A DNA stretch of 64,000 bases. Source: a bacterium HR28 (lineage in GTDB: Bacteria > Chloroflexota > Chloroflexia > Thermomicrobiales > Thermomicrobiaceae). The position numbers and the translations under genes are program-made. Positions within the stretch are counted from its first letter, which is position 1. Every line of letters begins with the position of its first letter. The notes beneath the pieces were generated by a model. That model was not told the DNA's origin and made no database searches. It saw nothing but the letters and a program-made list of their open reading frames with translations. The DNA lies in contig BEIE01000003.1 of NCBI GenBank assembly GCA_002898255.1, positions 229,745 through 293,744 of the forward strand, given 5' to 3'. This document shows positions 23,308 to 34,792 of the stretch, one piece after another.

Positions 23308-24711
23308 ATGACGCACGATACCACGCTCTCTCGCCTGACCGAAGTTGACCTACGGCCGCTCGAGCAGCGGCTGCGCGGACCACTCTTGCGGCCGGGCATG
23401 CCTGCCTATGATTCCGCGCGACTGCTCATGAACCGCGCGGTGACGCGCCGGCCGGCGGCGATCGCCCAGGTCGCCGACACCCAGGACGTGGTCGAACTCG
23501 TACGCTTCGCACGCAACCATGGCCTGCCGCTGGGCGTACGCAGCGGCGGTCACAGTCCGGCTGGCTACGGTATGGTCGACGACGCTCTGATCGTCGATCT
23601 CTCCGGTATGAAACGTATAACGATCGACCCCACCTCGCGCCTCGCGCGTGTTGAGGCGGGGGTCACTTCGGGCGAGTTCGCTGCAGTTGCCCAGCCGCAC
23701 GGGCTGGCGATCTCCACAGGCGATACCTCGTCCGTCGGCTTCGGCGGCCTAGTGACAGGCGGCGGTATCGGATTCATGGTTCGCAGGTATGGCCTCGCTA
23801 TTGACAATCTGGTTGCGGTCAAGGTCGTCACTGCCTCCGGCAAGCTGGTGACTGCTAGCGAGCTGGAGCATCCGGATCTCTTTTGGGCTATCCGTGGCGG
23901 CGGTGGCAACTTCGGGATTGTGACCGAGTTCACGCTGCGCTTGGCAGAGGTCAGGCAAATCATCGGGGGCGGCCTGGTGTTGCCGGCCAACCGCGAGGTG
24001 ATCCGGGGCTACCTAGACTACGTGGTGGACGCTCCTGACGATCTCACCACTCTCGCTAAGCTCATGCATGCACCGCCTACTCCCTATATCCCGGAGGCGC
24101 GATTTGGCGAACTGGTGCTCTGGATCCTCGTGACCTGGACAGGCAGCAAGGCGGAAGGCCGACGGGCGCTCGCGCCGCTGCGGGCACTCGCCGAGCCAGT
24201 CGCGGACGCGATTGGCCTGATACCCTATCCGGCGATGTTCAACTACACGGCGCACCAGGCGATACCTATCTGTCACTTCATCCGTCACACGTTCGCGCAC
24301 CAGGTGGGCGACGCCGTCATCGATGCCGCGCTCGACGCGGTTGATCACGCGAGCTCGCCGTTCAACATGGTGGAGTTTCGGGGACTTGGCGGAGCTATGG
24401 CACGCGTCGCCGCTGAGGCGACAGCCTTTGCTCATCGTGAGAAGCGTTATCTGGTCAGTGGGCTGGCCCTCTGGATGGACGAGACCGAGGATGCGACACC
24501 ACATCGTTCGTGGATAGATGCACTATGGTCAGCGATCAGGGCTGAGGGTGCAGGCGCGTATGTCAACTTCCTGGAGGATGAGGGGCAGGAACGGATACGC
24601 GAGGCCTACCCGTCGGCGACTCTGGCCCGGCTGACTGAGGTCAAGCGCACCTATGACCCATACAACATGTTCCGTTTCAATCAGAACATCATTCCGGCTG
24701 TGCGCGGCTAA
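23308..24711 (+). CDS. FAD-binding (PCMH-type) oxidoreductase, berberine-bridge-enzyme-like
   Basis: A flavoprotein oxidase of 467 residues. The PCMH FAD domain has DVVELVRFARNHGLPLGVRSGGHSPAGYG (split as DVVELVRFARNHG and VRSGGHSPAGYG); its His is the usual site of covalent 8-alpha-histidyl FAD. It continues with ARVEAGVTSGEF, GLVTGGGIGFMVRRYG and AIRGGGGNFGIVTEF. The second covalent attachment Cys of bicovalent members is replaced by Gly in RGGGGNFG, so single attachment is expected. The end RTYDPYNMFRFNQNI is the BBE signature. No signal peptide is visible. The start is ATG 23308 with SD AAAGGAAG; an in-frame GTG at 23284 is an alternative. The substrate is unknown, perhaps a sugar or a secondary metabolite. 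Confidence 0.85.
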   Translation: MTHDTTLSRLTEVDLRPLEQRLRGPLLRPGMPAYDSARLLMNRAVTRRPAAIAQVADTQDVVELVRFARNHGLPLGVRSGGHSPAGYGMVDDALIVDLSGMKRITIDPTSRLARVEAGVTSGEFAAVAQPHGLAISTGDTSSVGFGGLVTGGGIGFMVRRYGLAIDNLVAVKVVTASGKLVTASELEHPDLFWAIRGGGGNFGIVTEFTLRLAEVRQIIGGGLVLPANREVIRGYLDYVVDAPDDLTTLAKLMHAPPTPYIPEARFGELVLWILVTWTGSKAEGRRALAPLRALAEPVADAIGLIPYPAMFNYTAHQAIPICHFIRHTFAHQVGDAVIDAALDAVDHASSPFNMVEFRGLGGAMARVAAEATAFAHREKRYLVSGLALWMDETEDATPHRSWIDALWSAIRAEGAGAYVNFLEDEGQERIREAYPSATLARLTEVKRTYDPYNMFRFNQNIIPAVRG

Positions 24712-24746
24712 GTGCCAGACAACCGTAGAAGGATTCTGCGCAGCAC

Positions 24747-24771
24747 GTGGGGGTGGTTACTCCGCCCCCAC
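24747..24771 (+). terminator. Possible terminator after the flavin oxidoreductase
   Basis: A 7-bp all-GC-rich stem (GTGGGGG / CCCCCAC) has an 11-base loop, 36 bases past the stop. It is followed by TCGGGTCTG, so the U run is missing. Confidence 0.35.
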
Positions 24772-26449
<1,678 letters not shown>

Positions 26450-26646
26450 CAGTCGGGTCGCCTTATGACCGGGGAACTCACATCGGGTCGTCCACTCAGC
26501 GGGTTTTGCTGACCGCAAGATCCCTCTCAGATCCACGTCGGGGAACTCGCTGTGGGGCCAACGTGGGAGCGGCGAGCAGGGCGAGGAGATCTGCCGCCGC
26601 TCCCCTTCATGGCTACGTGGCGGATCGGTAACTTATGAGTCTTGTC

Positions 26647-26686
26647 AGGCCGTCGCAGCCACCGTCGTGTTCCTGCGACGGCCTTT
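26647..26686 (+). terminator. eno terminator
   Basis: An 11-bp stem (GGCCGTCGCAG 26648-26658 with CTGCGACGGCC 26673-26683) has a 14-base loop and is followed by TTT. It lies ~200 bases after eno and just before the gpmI stop on the other strand. Confidence 0.65.
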
Positions 26687-26718
26687 CGGGGTCAGTGGAT
26701 GGATAGCGGTTACCCAGC

Positions 26719-28275
26719 TTACCGTTGGATCAAGCTCTGCCCGGTCATCTCCTCCGGTTGTTCAAGGCCCATGAGCTGCAAAATCGTTGGGGCGACGTCG
26801 GCGAGACGACCGCTGCTCCGTAATGTCACGCGACGATAAGGACTCTGCTCAGGTGCGACGAGGACGAAAGGAACTGGATTCTTGGTATGTGCAGTCCACA
26901 CCTCGTTCGTTCCGGGTACCAGCATCTCGTCAGCATTGCCATGGTCGGCGGTGACGATGAGATATCCATCAACTGATCGCACTGCATCCTCGATCCGGCC
27001 AACACACTGGTCGACACACTCGACGGCTTTGACTGCTGCCTCAAAGACACCGGTATGCCCGACCATGTCTGGGTTGGCATAGTTGATGAGGACAAAGGCA
27101 TACTTCCCGCTCCGGATCGCCTCAACAGCCACGTCGGTGACTTCGGGGGCACTCATCTCCGGCTTAAGGTCATATGTCGGTACTTTGGGCGATGGGACCA
27201 AGACACGTTCCTCGCCAGGGAAGGGTTCTTCTCGTCCTCCATTGAAGAAGTACGTCACGTGGGCATATTTCTCGGTCTCTGCGGTATGGAACTGTCGGAG
27301 TCCAGCCTCCGACAGGACGCGCGCCAACGGTGTCCGAACGATATCCGGTGCAAAGGCAACCAGAACTGGGAAATGCGGCTCGTACTCGGCCATGGTGACC
27401 ATTAAGATATCGCGCGGCCATCGGCAGCGTTCGAAAGCACGGAAATCCGGATCGGTCAGGGCGGATGTCAACTGTCGCGCTCGATCGGCGCGGAAATTGA
27501 AGAAGATGACCGCGTCGCCGTCCTGGACCGTCGCTCGGGGGCGTCCGGTGGAGTCGACGATTACGGTGGGAACAATGAATTCGTCGGTAACACCCGCGGC
27601 GTAACTTTGTTCAATCGCTTGCAGAGGGTTAAGAGCGGTGCGGCCCTGCCCACACACAATCGCGTTGTAGGCCTGCTGCGTCCGATCCCAGCGTTTGTCC
27701 CGATCCATGGCGTAATAGCGACCACTGATGGAGGCGATAAAGCCGGTTTTGAGACGTTCCATCGTGCTCAGGAGTTCGCGCAGATGCTCGATACCCGAGG
27801 TCGGGGAGGTGTCACGGCCATCGGTGAACGCATGCACCGCGACACGAGGGACGCCGGCGCGCGCTGCGAGCTCGAGCAAGGCGTAGAGGTGACGCTGGTG
27901 GCTATGGACGCCGCCGTCCCCAATGAGTCCGAGCAGATGGAGTGTTCTGCCTGGCTGGCGAGCTCGGTCCATCGCCTTGAGGAAGGCTTCGTTTTCGAAG
28001 AAGGAGCCATCCTCAATGGCAAGGTCAATACGGGTGATGAGCTGATAGACAACTCGGCCTGCTCCGAGGTTGAGGTGACCGACTTCCGAATTACCCATCT
28101 GGTCGTCAGGAAGTCCGACGTCGAGTCCCCAGCAGCGCAACGTCGTCATAGGGTAGGTGGCTTGTAGGCGATCCATGACTGGAGTGTGCGCTGCGCGAAT
28201 GGCATTACCAGGATAGTCTGGCCCAATGGCCCAGCCGTCCAAAACGACCAGGCAAACGAATGGTTGTGGCTCCAC
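26719..28275 (-). CDS. gpmI: 2,3-bisphosphoglycerate-independent phosphoglycerate mutase
   Basis: GpmI interconverts 3- and 2-phosphoglycerate with two Mn2+ ions and a phosphoserine intermediate (518 residues). It belongs to the alkaline phosphatase superfamily. The metal-binding start is CLVVLDGWAIG, and the nucleophile Ser64 lies in MGNSEVGHLNLGAGR. Further motifs are GLIGDGGVHSHQRHLYALLE, AFTDGRDTSP, ISGRYYAMDRDKRWDRT, FNFRADRARQL, NYANPDMVGHTG and VTADHGNADEM. I preferred GTG 28275 (SD GGAGGGAGTGG) to an upstream TTG. The divergent neighbour is ilvD. Confidence 0.95.
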   Translation of the reverse strand: MEPQPFVCLVVLDGWAIGPDYPGNAIRAAHTPVMDRLQATYPMTTLRCWGLDVGLPDDQMGNSEVGHLNLGAGRVVYQLITRIDLAIEDGSFFENEAFLKAMDRARQPGRTLHLLGLIGDGGVHSHQRHLYALLELAARAGVPRVAVHAFTDGRDTSPTSGIEHLRELLSTMERLKTGFIASISGRYYAMDRDKRWDRTQQAYNAIVCGQGRTALNPLQAIEQSYAAGVTDEFIVPTVIVDSTGRPRATVQDGDAVIFFNFRADRARQLTSALTDPDFRAFERCRWPRDILMVTMAEYEPHFPVLVAFAPDIVRTPLARVLSEAGLRQFHTAETEKYAHVTYFFNGGREEPFPGEERVLVPSPKVPTYDLKPEMSAPEVTDVAVEAIRSGKYAFVLINYANPDMVGHTGVFEAAVKAVECVDQCVGRIEDAVRSVDGYLIVTADHGNADEMLVPGTNEVWTAHTKNPVPFVLVAPEQSPYRRVTLRSSGRLADVAPTILQLMGLEQPEEMTGQSLIQR

Positions 28276-28319
28276 TGCTTGTCCACTCCCTCCCGCGCTC
28301 AAACACTACTGCTCTGCTC

Positions 28320-28349
28320 ATAGTAGACAGCGAAAGCTGCTCACGGCAA
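28320..28349 (-). promoter_or_regulatory. Probable gpmI promoter
   Basis: Minus-strand TTGCCG (28349-28344), 18-base spacer, TACTAT (28325-28320), 45 bases before the GTG. On the plus strand TACAAT at 28375-28380 may be the -10 box for ilvD, with a poor -35. Confidence 0.45.
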
Positions 28350-28425
28350 ACAGCACAAAATGCGACTCCAGCAGTACAATGCCAACCAGCGTCGTACGAA
28401 CGGCCGGAGAGGAGTCGAAGGGACG

Positions 28426-30096
28426 ATGCGGAGCGAACGGATCACGCATGGGATCGACCGCGCACCAGCGCGCGCGATGCTACGAGCTGTCGGGTTCCGC
28501 GACGAGGACTTCGAGAAGCCGATCGTTGCTATCGCCAATACGTGGACCGACGCGATGCCATGTAACTATCACTTGCGCGAACTTGCGCAGCACCTCCGGG
28601 AGGGGATCCGTGAAGCGGGAGGGGTGCCCGTCGAGTTCAACACAATTGCAGTGAACGACGCGATCTCGATGGGGACTGAGGCGATGAAAGCCTCGCTGAT
28701 TAGCCGCGAGGTAATCGCCGACTCGATCGAGCTCATGGCGTTTGGGTACCAGTTCGACGCGATCGTCGCTCTCGTCTCCTGCGATAAAACGATCCCAGGT
28801 GGAGCAATGGGGGTGATCCGAGCTGGCGTTCCGGGCATGGTACTGTACGGCGGCTCGATCGCGCCTGGCCATTGGCGTGACCGAGAGCTGACGATCGTTG
28901 AGGTCTTCGAGGCAGTCGGCGCATACGCGGCTGGGAAGATTACGCTCGAGGAGCTCCAGGAGATCGAGCGCCGAGCGATTCCGGGGCCCGGCGCTTGTGG
29001 TGGCCAGTACACGGCGAACACGATGGCAATGGCCTTAGAAGTCCTAGGGCTTTCTCCGATGGGCTACAACGCGATTCCGGCGGTGGCGCCGGAAAAGGCT
29101 GAAGCAACGCGTGAGGCCGGTCGCCGTTTCATGGAGGTTGTGCGAGCGAACCGGACGCCGCGTGACTTCATCACCAAGACGTCGCTCCGGAATGCGATCG
29201 CGGCGGTGGCGGCGACGGGTGGCTCAACAAATGCGGTGCTTCATCTCATGGCGATTGCTCACGAGCTAGGAATCCCGCTGAGTATTGACGAGTTCGATGA
29301 GATTAGCCGGCGTACACCGGTGATCGCTGATCTCAAGCCTTGGGGCAAGTATGTGGCATGGAGCCTCTACAAGGCCGGGGGTACAAAGCTGGTCGTGAAG
29401 CGGTTGCTCGAGGCTGGACTTGTCGATGGAGACCAGCGACTTGTTACAGGTGAGACGCTTGCCGAGGCAGTAGCGGATGCCCAGGAGGCGCCTGGCCAGC
29501 CAGTAGTCTACCATCCGTCCAATCCGTTGAAGCCGCACGGTGGACTCGTGATTCTGCGAGGGTCACTGGCTCCGGAAGGTGCCGTCCTCAAGGTCGCCGG
29601 AACGGAGCAGATGTATTTCCGCGGTACCGCGCGCGTCTTCGATGCCGAAGAACAGGCGATGCAAGCCGTGCTGAACCGGCAAATTAAACCTGGAGACGTG
29701 GTGGTCATCCGATATGAGGGGCCAAAGGGCGGTCCCGGCATGCGGGAAATGCTCGGTATCACTGCAGCGATTGTCGGCGAAGGGCTCGGACCACACGTTG
29801 CCTTGGTCACGGACGGGCGGTTCTCTGGCGGCACCAAGGGTCTCATGATTGGGCATGTGGCACCAGAAGCCCCGGTGGGTGGTCCCATTGCCTTCGTGCG
29901 AGATGGGGACACGATCGTCATCGATGTGGAAAACCGACGCATTGATCTCGAGGTATCGGATGCTGAACTCGCCGAGCGGCGAGCAAACTGGTCGCCGCCA
30001 GCTCCACGCTTCACGAATGGCGTCTTTGCCCGGTACGCGGCGCTCGTGAGTTCGGCGTCCGAGGGGGCAGTCCTCCGCACGCCACGCTGGCAGTAA
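28426..30096 (+). CDS. ilvD: Dihydroxy-acid dehydratase
   Basis: IlvD dehydrates 2,3-dihydroxy acids to 2-oxo acids, the third common step of Val/Ile synthesis, using an Fe-S cluster and Mg2+. The 556 residues show the start [19 protein letters not shown]. The three cluster Cys are in MPCNYH (Cys46), [12 protein letters not shown] and [14 protein letters not shown]. Also visible are [17 protein letters not shown] and [25 protein letters not shown] sequence with the catalytic region. ATG 28426 has SD GAAGGG. It is unlinked from ilvBNC and no leader peptide is seen before it, so its control probably differs. Confidence 0.96.
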   Translation: MRSERITHGIDRAPARAMLRAVGFRDEDFEKPIVAIANTWTDAMPCNYHLRELAQHLREGIREAGGVPVEFNTIAVNDAISMGTEAMKASLISREVIADSIELMAFGYQFDAIVALVSCDKTIPGGAMGVIRAGVPGMVLYGGSIAPGHWRDRELTIVEVFEAVGAYAAGKITLEELQEIERRAIPGPGACGGQYTANTMAMALEVLGLSPMGYNAIPAVAPEKAEATREAGRRFMEVVRANRTPRDFITKTSLRNAIAAVAATGGSTNAVLHLMAIAHELGIPLSIDEFDEISRRTPVIADLKPWGKYVAWSLYKAGGTKLVVKRLLEAGLVDGDQRLVTGETLAEAVADAQEAPGQPVVYHPSNPLKPHGGLVILRGSLAPEGAVLKVAGTEQMYFRGTARVFDAEEQAMQAVLNRQIKPGDVVVIRYEGPKGGPGMREMLGITAAIVGEGLGPHVALVTDGRFSGGTKGLMIGHVAPEAPVGGPIAFVRDGDTIVIDVENRRIDLEVSDAELAERRANWSPPAPRFTNGVFARYAALVSSASEGAVLRTPRWQ

Positions 30097-30136
30097 TCAC
30101 ACCCGCGGAAGACCCGGTGACGGCGGATACTGCATG

Positions 30137-30172
30137 AAAAGGGGTCGGGGATGGTGATTTACTCCCGACCCT
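30137..30172 (-). terminator. Terminator of the icd-purE-purK operon
   Basis: An 8-bp stem (GGGTCGGG 30142-30149 with CCCGACCC 30164-30171) is followed by TTTT on the minus strand. It starts 12 bases past the purK stop, in the convergent gap with ilvD. Confidence 0.75.
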
Positions 30173-30183
30173 CGATGTGCTTG

Positions 30184-31278
30184 TCAGGGGAACGAGACGA
30201 ACTCCAGTACCTGACGGAGGAGTTCGTCTCGTTCGTGAGCGGAGTTGGCACGGACAGTAATGTGGCCAAGCTTGCGCCGCGGCCGGGGTTCTTTGCCATA
30301 GAGATGGACGTGCGTGTTGGGCAAGGCAAGTATGGGCTCGATGGGTGGGACGACACCAAGAAGGTTGATCATTGCGCTGTGACCTCGGGGTGTAGTCGAA
30401 CCGAGCGGCCAGCCGAGAATGGCACGCAAATGCTGCTCAAACTGACTTGTCTCTGCGCCCTCGATGGTCCAGTGTCCACTGTTGTGCACACGCGGAGCCA
30501 TCTCATTGGCGAGCAGCCGGTCGCCGACAACAAAGAACTCAACCGCCAAAACCCCGACATACTCCAGCCGGTTCAGGATCGCTTCGACGTATTGCTGGGC
30601 CAACGTCTGCAGTGCCGTGCTTGCACGTGGAGCGGGAGCCCGGGAGATGGCCAAGATCCCTTCCACGTGACGGTTTTCGACTAAGGGGTAGAAGGTGATT
30701 TCGCCCCGGCGCGAGCGGACACCTAGTAACGAGACTTCGTACTCGAATGGCACAAACTCTTCCAGCAAGCAGGGTACTCGGCCGAGCCGTTCCCAAGCCA
30801 GAGCCAGCTCTTCTGCGGTGTGAATCTGCGCCTGTCCTCGACCGTCGTAGCCAAGACGACGCGTCTTGAGTAGTGCAGGGAGCGGGACGGCGCCCAACGC
30901 CTGGGCGAAATCGTCCGGACCAGAGACCGGTGCGTACCGTGGCACCGGAATACCGCATTCCTCGAAGAGTCGCTTTTCTTCAAGCCGATCTTGGGAACGA
31001 ATCAGGGCCTCGGGGGGTGGTGAGACAGGAAGGCGGGCAGCGAGGAACTCCGCCGTCGATCCCGGAACGTTCTCGAACTCGTAGGTGACAAGATCCAGAC
31101 CCGCTGCAAAGCGTTCCAGCGCGAGCCGATCGTCGTATGGAGCCACGACAAGTTCGGCAACCTGACCCAGCGGTGCATTAGCATTTGGATCGAGACCACG
31201 GAACCGCAGTCCGAGCGGATAGCCGGCAAGAGCAAGCATGCGCCCGAGTTGACCACCTCCGAGGATCCCGATCAACAA
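30184..31278 (-). CDS. purK: N5-carboxyaminoimidazole ribonucleotide synthase
   Basis: PurK is an ATP-grasp enzyme that carboxylates AIR with bicarbonate in purine synthesis. The 364 residues begin IGILGGGQLGRMLALAGYPLG. They continue with LVTYEFENVP, the ATP-grasp core (RLEEKRLFEECGIPVPRYAP, KTRRLGYDGRGQ, LLEEFVPFEYEVSLLGVRS) and the metal-binding block NEMAPRVHNSGHWTIEGA. The start is TTG 31278, supported by SD AGGAGG and placement 10 bases after the purE stop. It pairs functionally with PurE. Confidence 0.93.
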   Translation of the reverse strand: MLIGILGGGQLGRMLALAGYPLGLRFRGLDPNANAPLGQVAELVVAPYDDRLALERFAAGLDLVTYEFENVPGSTAEFLAARLPVSPPPEALIRSQDRLEEKRLFEECGIPVPRYAPVSGPDDFAQALGAVPLPALLKTRRLGYDGRGQAQIHTAEELALAWERLGRVPCLLEEFVPFEYEVSLLGVRSRRGEITFYPLVENRHVEGILAISRAPAPRASTALQTLAQQYVEAILNRLEYVGVLAVEFFVVGDRLLANEMAPRVHNSGHWTIEGAETSQFEQHLRAILGWPLGSTTPRGHSAMINLLGVVPPIEPILALPNTHVHLYGKEPRPRRKLGHITVRANSAHERDELLRQVLEFVSFP

Positions 31279-31288
31279 GCGTGCCCTC

Positions 31289-31798
31289 CTATTCCGGCTG
31301 ACGCGGATCTGGTCGTTCAAGAACAAACTGTGTCTGTTGTTCACGGTAGCGACGGAGCGCCTCGCGGATTTCCGGGTACTTATTTCCGAGAATCGCTGCT
31401 GCCAAGAGGGCTGCATTGATGGCTCCGGCGCGCCCAATCGCTAGCGTGCCAACCGGTACACCGGCTGGCATCTGAACGATCGAGAGTAGCGAATCCAGCC
31501 CATGCAGTGCTTGACTCTGTACCGGTACGCCTAACACCGGAAGGACGGTCTTGGACGCAGTCATTCCGGGGAGATGCGCAGCACCTCCGGCACCTGCGAT
31601 GATCACCTCGAGACCGCGACGCTCGGCACTCGCTGCATACTCGAACATCAGGTCAGGCGTGCGATGTGCTGAAACCACACGGACTTCGTAGGGGATGCCC
31701 AGTGCTTCAAGTGTTTCCGCCGCATGACTCATTGTTTCCCAGTCTGAGCGCGAGCCCATGATGATGCCGACGAGCGGCTGGCTCGGCGTCGTGCTCAT
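31289..31798 (-). CDS. purE: N5-carboxyaminoimidazole ribonucleotide mutase
   Basis: PurE moves the carboxylate made by PurK to give CAIR. The 169 residues show the class I signatures [63 protein letters not shown] and [23 protein letters not shown] 31798 has SD AGGAGC. It lies 18 bases after icd and 10 bases before purK in one operon. Confidence 0.95.
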   Translation of the reverse strand: MSTTPSQPLVGIIMGSRSDWETMSHAAETLEALGIPYEVRVVSAHRTPDLMFEYAASAERRGLEVIIAGAGGAAHLPGMTASKTVLPVLGVPVQSQALHGLDSLLSIVQMPAGVPVGTLAIGRAGAINAALLAAAILGNKYPEIREALRRYREQQTQFVLERPDPRQPE

Positions 31799-31816
31799 CG
31801 CTCTTGCTCCTGTGAT

Positions 31817-33277
31817 TCAGTCTTCGCCCTGTGCTCTTGTGAAGCCCGGCTCGCCGTCCAACTCATGGAGCAACTGTACCCGGCTCCAGCGATAGCGTGC
31901 ACTAACGCGACTGAGGAGCTCGGTGACCGTCCTTGTCGTCACTTCGCCGTTGCGAGTGAGGAAACGGCAGCGCCAATGGTCGACATAATCGATCCGGGTG
32001 CCTACATCCGGATAGACTTGCAATCCGCGGCTCGAAATCAGGTGGAGGCGCAGTGGCAAATCAGCCACGAGCGCTTCCAGATTCGGGCCGAGAACCTCCG
32101 GTGGTTCCGTGCCCTCGATGATGAGGTCGAGACCAACGACCCGGCGCTGACCCGGACGAATGGGATCCAACTCGGGGCGCTGGGGCGGAATGCGGATCTC
32201 TTTGTGTGGTCGAGAGTGCCAGGTTTTTGAACGCCGACCGAGATTGGCAATGATTGCATCGGTGAACGCGGTGGTGGAAACCGCCCGCTCATCTCCCACG
32301 ACGTCGCGAGTGAGCGCCTTGCCCTCTTCGAGTGTCACCACGAGCGCCTGTTCGATCGTTTCAGCAGCCTGAAACTCGTCGAGGTAACGTAGCATCATCA
32401 CCGCAGTCAGGATCATCGCCGTTGGATTAATGACATTCTTTCCGGCGTACTTCGGGGCAGTGCCGTGGACTGGCTCGAAGATCGCAACCTCATGACCGTA
32501 ATTTCCGGAGGGGGCGAAGCCGAGTCCCCCTACGAGCCCAGACGCGAGATCAGAGATGATGTCACCGTTGAGGTTCGTGGTCACGATCACTTCGAACTGT
32601 TCGGGTGCCTTGACGAGTTGGTGCGCGCAGTTATCGATGATGAGGTGATTCGCTTCGATATCCGGATACTCGCGGGCGATCTCCTCAAAGATGTGTTGGA
32701 ACCAGCCCTCCGTCAGCTTCAGGATGTTCGATTTCGTCGCGCAGGTGACTTTCTTCCGACCTTCCGCCCGAGCGAGTTCGAAGGCGAAGCGGATCACCTT
32801 CTCACTACCCTTGTATGAGATCAACTTGTGGGCGATTGTCACACCAGGAGTTTCCCGGTATTCGATTGCAGCGTAGAGATCTTCAATATTCTCTCGGACA
32901 ACTACAAGATCGATATTGCGTCCACGGTAGGGGGTGGGAATAGACGGGAACTCACGGACCGGGCGAACGTTAGCGAACGCTTCGAAGAGCTTGCGCAAGG
33001 TGACGTTGGCGCTCTTCTCACCGTAACCCACTGGTGTTTCAAGCGGCCCCTTAAGTACGACACGTGTCCGCTTAATGGACTCAATGGTGTCGTCAGGGAC
33101 GCCGCTCGCAATCCCTTCACGGAAGACGCTTGCGCCAGCTCGCCGGACCTCCCACTCGATAGGGGCACCGACTGCTTCGATGATCCGGCAGGCACTCTCA
33201 ACGATCTCCGGCCCAATGCCGTCACCCGGAATCAGCGTTACCAGTTTTTTGCCGGTCGGCGTGACGACGTACTTCAT
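31817..33277 (-). CDS. icd: Isocitrate dehydrogenase, Thermus-type with C-terminal extension
   Basis: The 486-residue protein is a decarboxylating beta-hydroxyacid dehydrogenase. It has [57 protein letters not shown] (in pieces: [20 protein letters not shown]), [48 protein letters not shown] and [20 protein letters not shown]. From memory it matches Thermus thermophilus isocitrate dehydrogenase along its full length. This includes the unusual ~140-residue C-terminal extension that ends [14 protein letters not shown] chose ATG 33277. The protein could act in the TCA cycle; clustering with purEK has no obvious metabolic reason. Confidence 0.9.
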   Translation of the reverse strand: MKYVVTPTGKKLVTLIPGDGIGPEIVESACRIIEAVGAPIEWEVRRAGASVFREGIASGVPDDTIESIKRTRVVLKGPLETPVGYGEKSANVTLRKLFEAFANVRPVREFPSIPTPYRGRNIDLVVVRENIEDLYAAIEYRETPGVTIAHKLISYKGSEKVIRFAFELARAEGRKKVTCATKSNILKLTEGWFQHIFEEIAREYPDIEANHLIIDNCAHQLVKAPEQFEVIVTTNLNGDIISDLASGLVGGLGFAPSGNYGHEVAIFEPVHGTAPKYAGKNVINPTAMILTAVMMLRYLDEFQAAETIEQALVVTLEEGKALTRDVVGDERAVSTTAFTDAIIANLGRRSKTWHSRPHKEIRIPPQRPELDPIRPGQRRVVGLDLIIEGTEPPEVLGPNLEALVADLPLRLHLISSRGLQVYPDVGTRIDYVDHWRCRFLTRNGEVTTRTVTELLSRVSARYRWSRVQLLHELDGEPGFTRAQGED

Positions 33278-33338
33278 TCTTGCTTCGCTTCCTCCCATGG
33301 ACACCTCTCGGCAGCAGGCTCACACAGCCCGAGCCCGC

Positions 33339-33368
33339 ACGATACCCAAGTACGACTACCGTTGTCAA
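33339..33368 (-). promoter_or_regulatory. Promoter of icd-purE-purK
   Basis: Minus-strand TTGACA (33368-33363), 18-base spacer, TATCGT (33344-33339), ~60 bases upstream of the icd start. Confidence 0.7.
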
Positions 33369-33416
33369 GCTGGTGTTTATGGGTTCACTGTGTATCGGTT
33401 ATGAACCGTCGTTGCC

Positions 33417-34781
33417 TCATGAAGTCACATCGCGTGCGGCCGAAGTAGCCACAGTAAGGCGGCCCGTTCTCACGTCATCGCAGACGAGGTCAGCGACCAC
33501 ATTACCCAAACGAACGCTGTAATTGGTTCCACGATCTTCAGGATAGATCTGAGCCGTGTTTGCCACATAGACCCCCGGCAACGGAGTGCGATGGTCCGGG
33601 ATTTGGGCACGATAACGGACGGTGACAATCGGCTGAGCAGCTCGCTCGCGGAAGACCCAATAGTCTTCGATCCAGTCAGCCGAGAAAGCAGGATTGACCT
33701 TGGGAAGATGCTGGATCGCAGCAGCCAAAACCTCCTCGTCGCGCAGCGCGAGGTACGGATGCGTCTGTTCGACATATTTGCTGACATAGATAAGGTGTCG
33801 GCCCTGGTAATAAGACGCGGGAACGAAGTTCGTATGTTCAATGATGCCAGTGTAGGGGAGATCGGGATCACCGATGTTCAGCCAGTATATATCGCTGAGC
33901 TGTCGATGGGTTTGGAGAAGCAGGGTGACGGCTGCCTGGTAGACTGTTCCCAAAAGTTTCACCCGATAGATCTCAGGAAGTTGCGGAAACAGCTTTGCGA
34001 TCAACGGGGACGGGACGGTAGCGACAATCACATCAACCGGCATCGCACGGCCGGTACTCTCGCGGACGACCCACGCGTCCCCGCTTCGTTCGACTGCATC
34101 GACTCCAACGCCGGCAAGGACAGTACCGCCTCGTTCGCGGATCGCGTCAGCCAGCCGATCGATGAGGACATTGAAGCTGCCCATGATGTAGCCCAGGCGC
34201 TCGCGCTCGAACAATGAGCGGCGAGATTGGGTGCGGAGAAAGATCTTGTTCCAAAACCAGACCATCGCGACATCGCCAGCACGTGGACCGAACTTGGCGC
34301 GGAGTTGAGCTCCCCATACGCGGTCAAAGGCACGAGCACCGACCCACCGCCGAAGCCATTCTTCTGCGGTGACCTCTTCAAAGCGTCGCCAATCGCGGAC
34401 GTGTTGCAGGTAAAACGTGACGAGGCCGATGCGGAGTCGATCGTGGAACGGGACAACTCCGAGACGAAGAACATCGAGAGCGCTCGAAAGAGGATAAATC
34501 CGTCCAGCGGCATAGAACCCAACACGGGAGGGCAACCAGACCAGCCGATCGGCAATGCCGAGTTCCTTAATCAGGGCTACGATGTCGTGGTCGCTCATGA
34601 AGAGGTGATGGTAGAAGTACTCGAGTGCCGTGCCGAGAAGCGGGAAAGCTGCCGCCTGCCCACCGAGCTGGCGTTGGCGTTCCCAGAGGATCACCTCATG
34701 TCCTCGGCTGGCAAGGCGATACGCAGCCGTCAACCCGGCGATTCCGCCACCAATGACGCCGATGCGTAGCCGGATGGACAT
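33417..34781 (-). CDS. FAD-dependent amine-oxidase-fold oxidoreductase (protoporphyrinogen oxidase/desaturase superfamily)
   Basis: A flavoprotein of 454 residues. The Rossmann FAD motif is RIGVIGGGIAGLTAAYRLASRG, read as RIGVIGGGIAGLTAAYRL, with HEVILWERQRQLGGQA following. Next come FYHHLFMSDHDIVALIKELG and, near the C-terminus, the second FAD motif LPGVYVANTAQIYPEDRGTN. The family includes desaturases, UDP-galactopyranose mutase-like and porphyrinogen oxidases; the sequence alone does not say which. ATG 34781 has SD GAGGAG. It follows secF by 11 bases, so it sits at the end of the nadD-secD-secF transcript. Confidence 0.78.
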   Translation of the reverse strand: MSIRLRIGVIGGGIAGLTAAYRLASRGHEVILWERQRQLGGQAAAFPLLGTALEYFYHHLFMSDHDIVALIKELGIADRLVWLPSRVGFYAAGRIYPLSSALDVLRLGVVPFHDRLRIGLVTFYLQHVRDWRRFEEVTAEEWLRRWVGARAFDRVWGAQLRAKFGPRAGDVAMVWFWNKIFLRTQSRRSLFERERLGYIMGSFNVLIDRLADAIRERGGTVLAGVGVDAVERSGDAWVVRESTGRAMPVDVIVATVPSPLIAKLFPQLPEIYRVKLLGTVYQAAVTLLLQTHRQLSDIYWLNIGDPDLPYTGIIEHTNFVPASYYQGRHLIYVSKYVEQTHPYLALRDEEVLAAAIQHLPKVNPAFSADWIEDYWVFRERAAQPIVTVRYRAQIPDHRTPLPGVYVANTAQIYPEDRGTNYSVRLGNVVADLVCDDVRTGRLTVATSAARDVTS

Positions 34782-34792
34782 AAGACGGCTCC

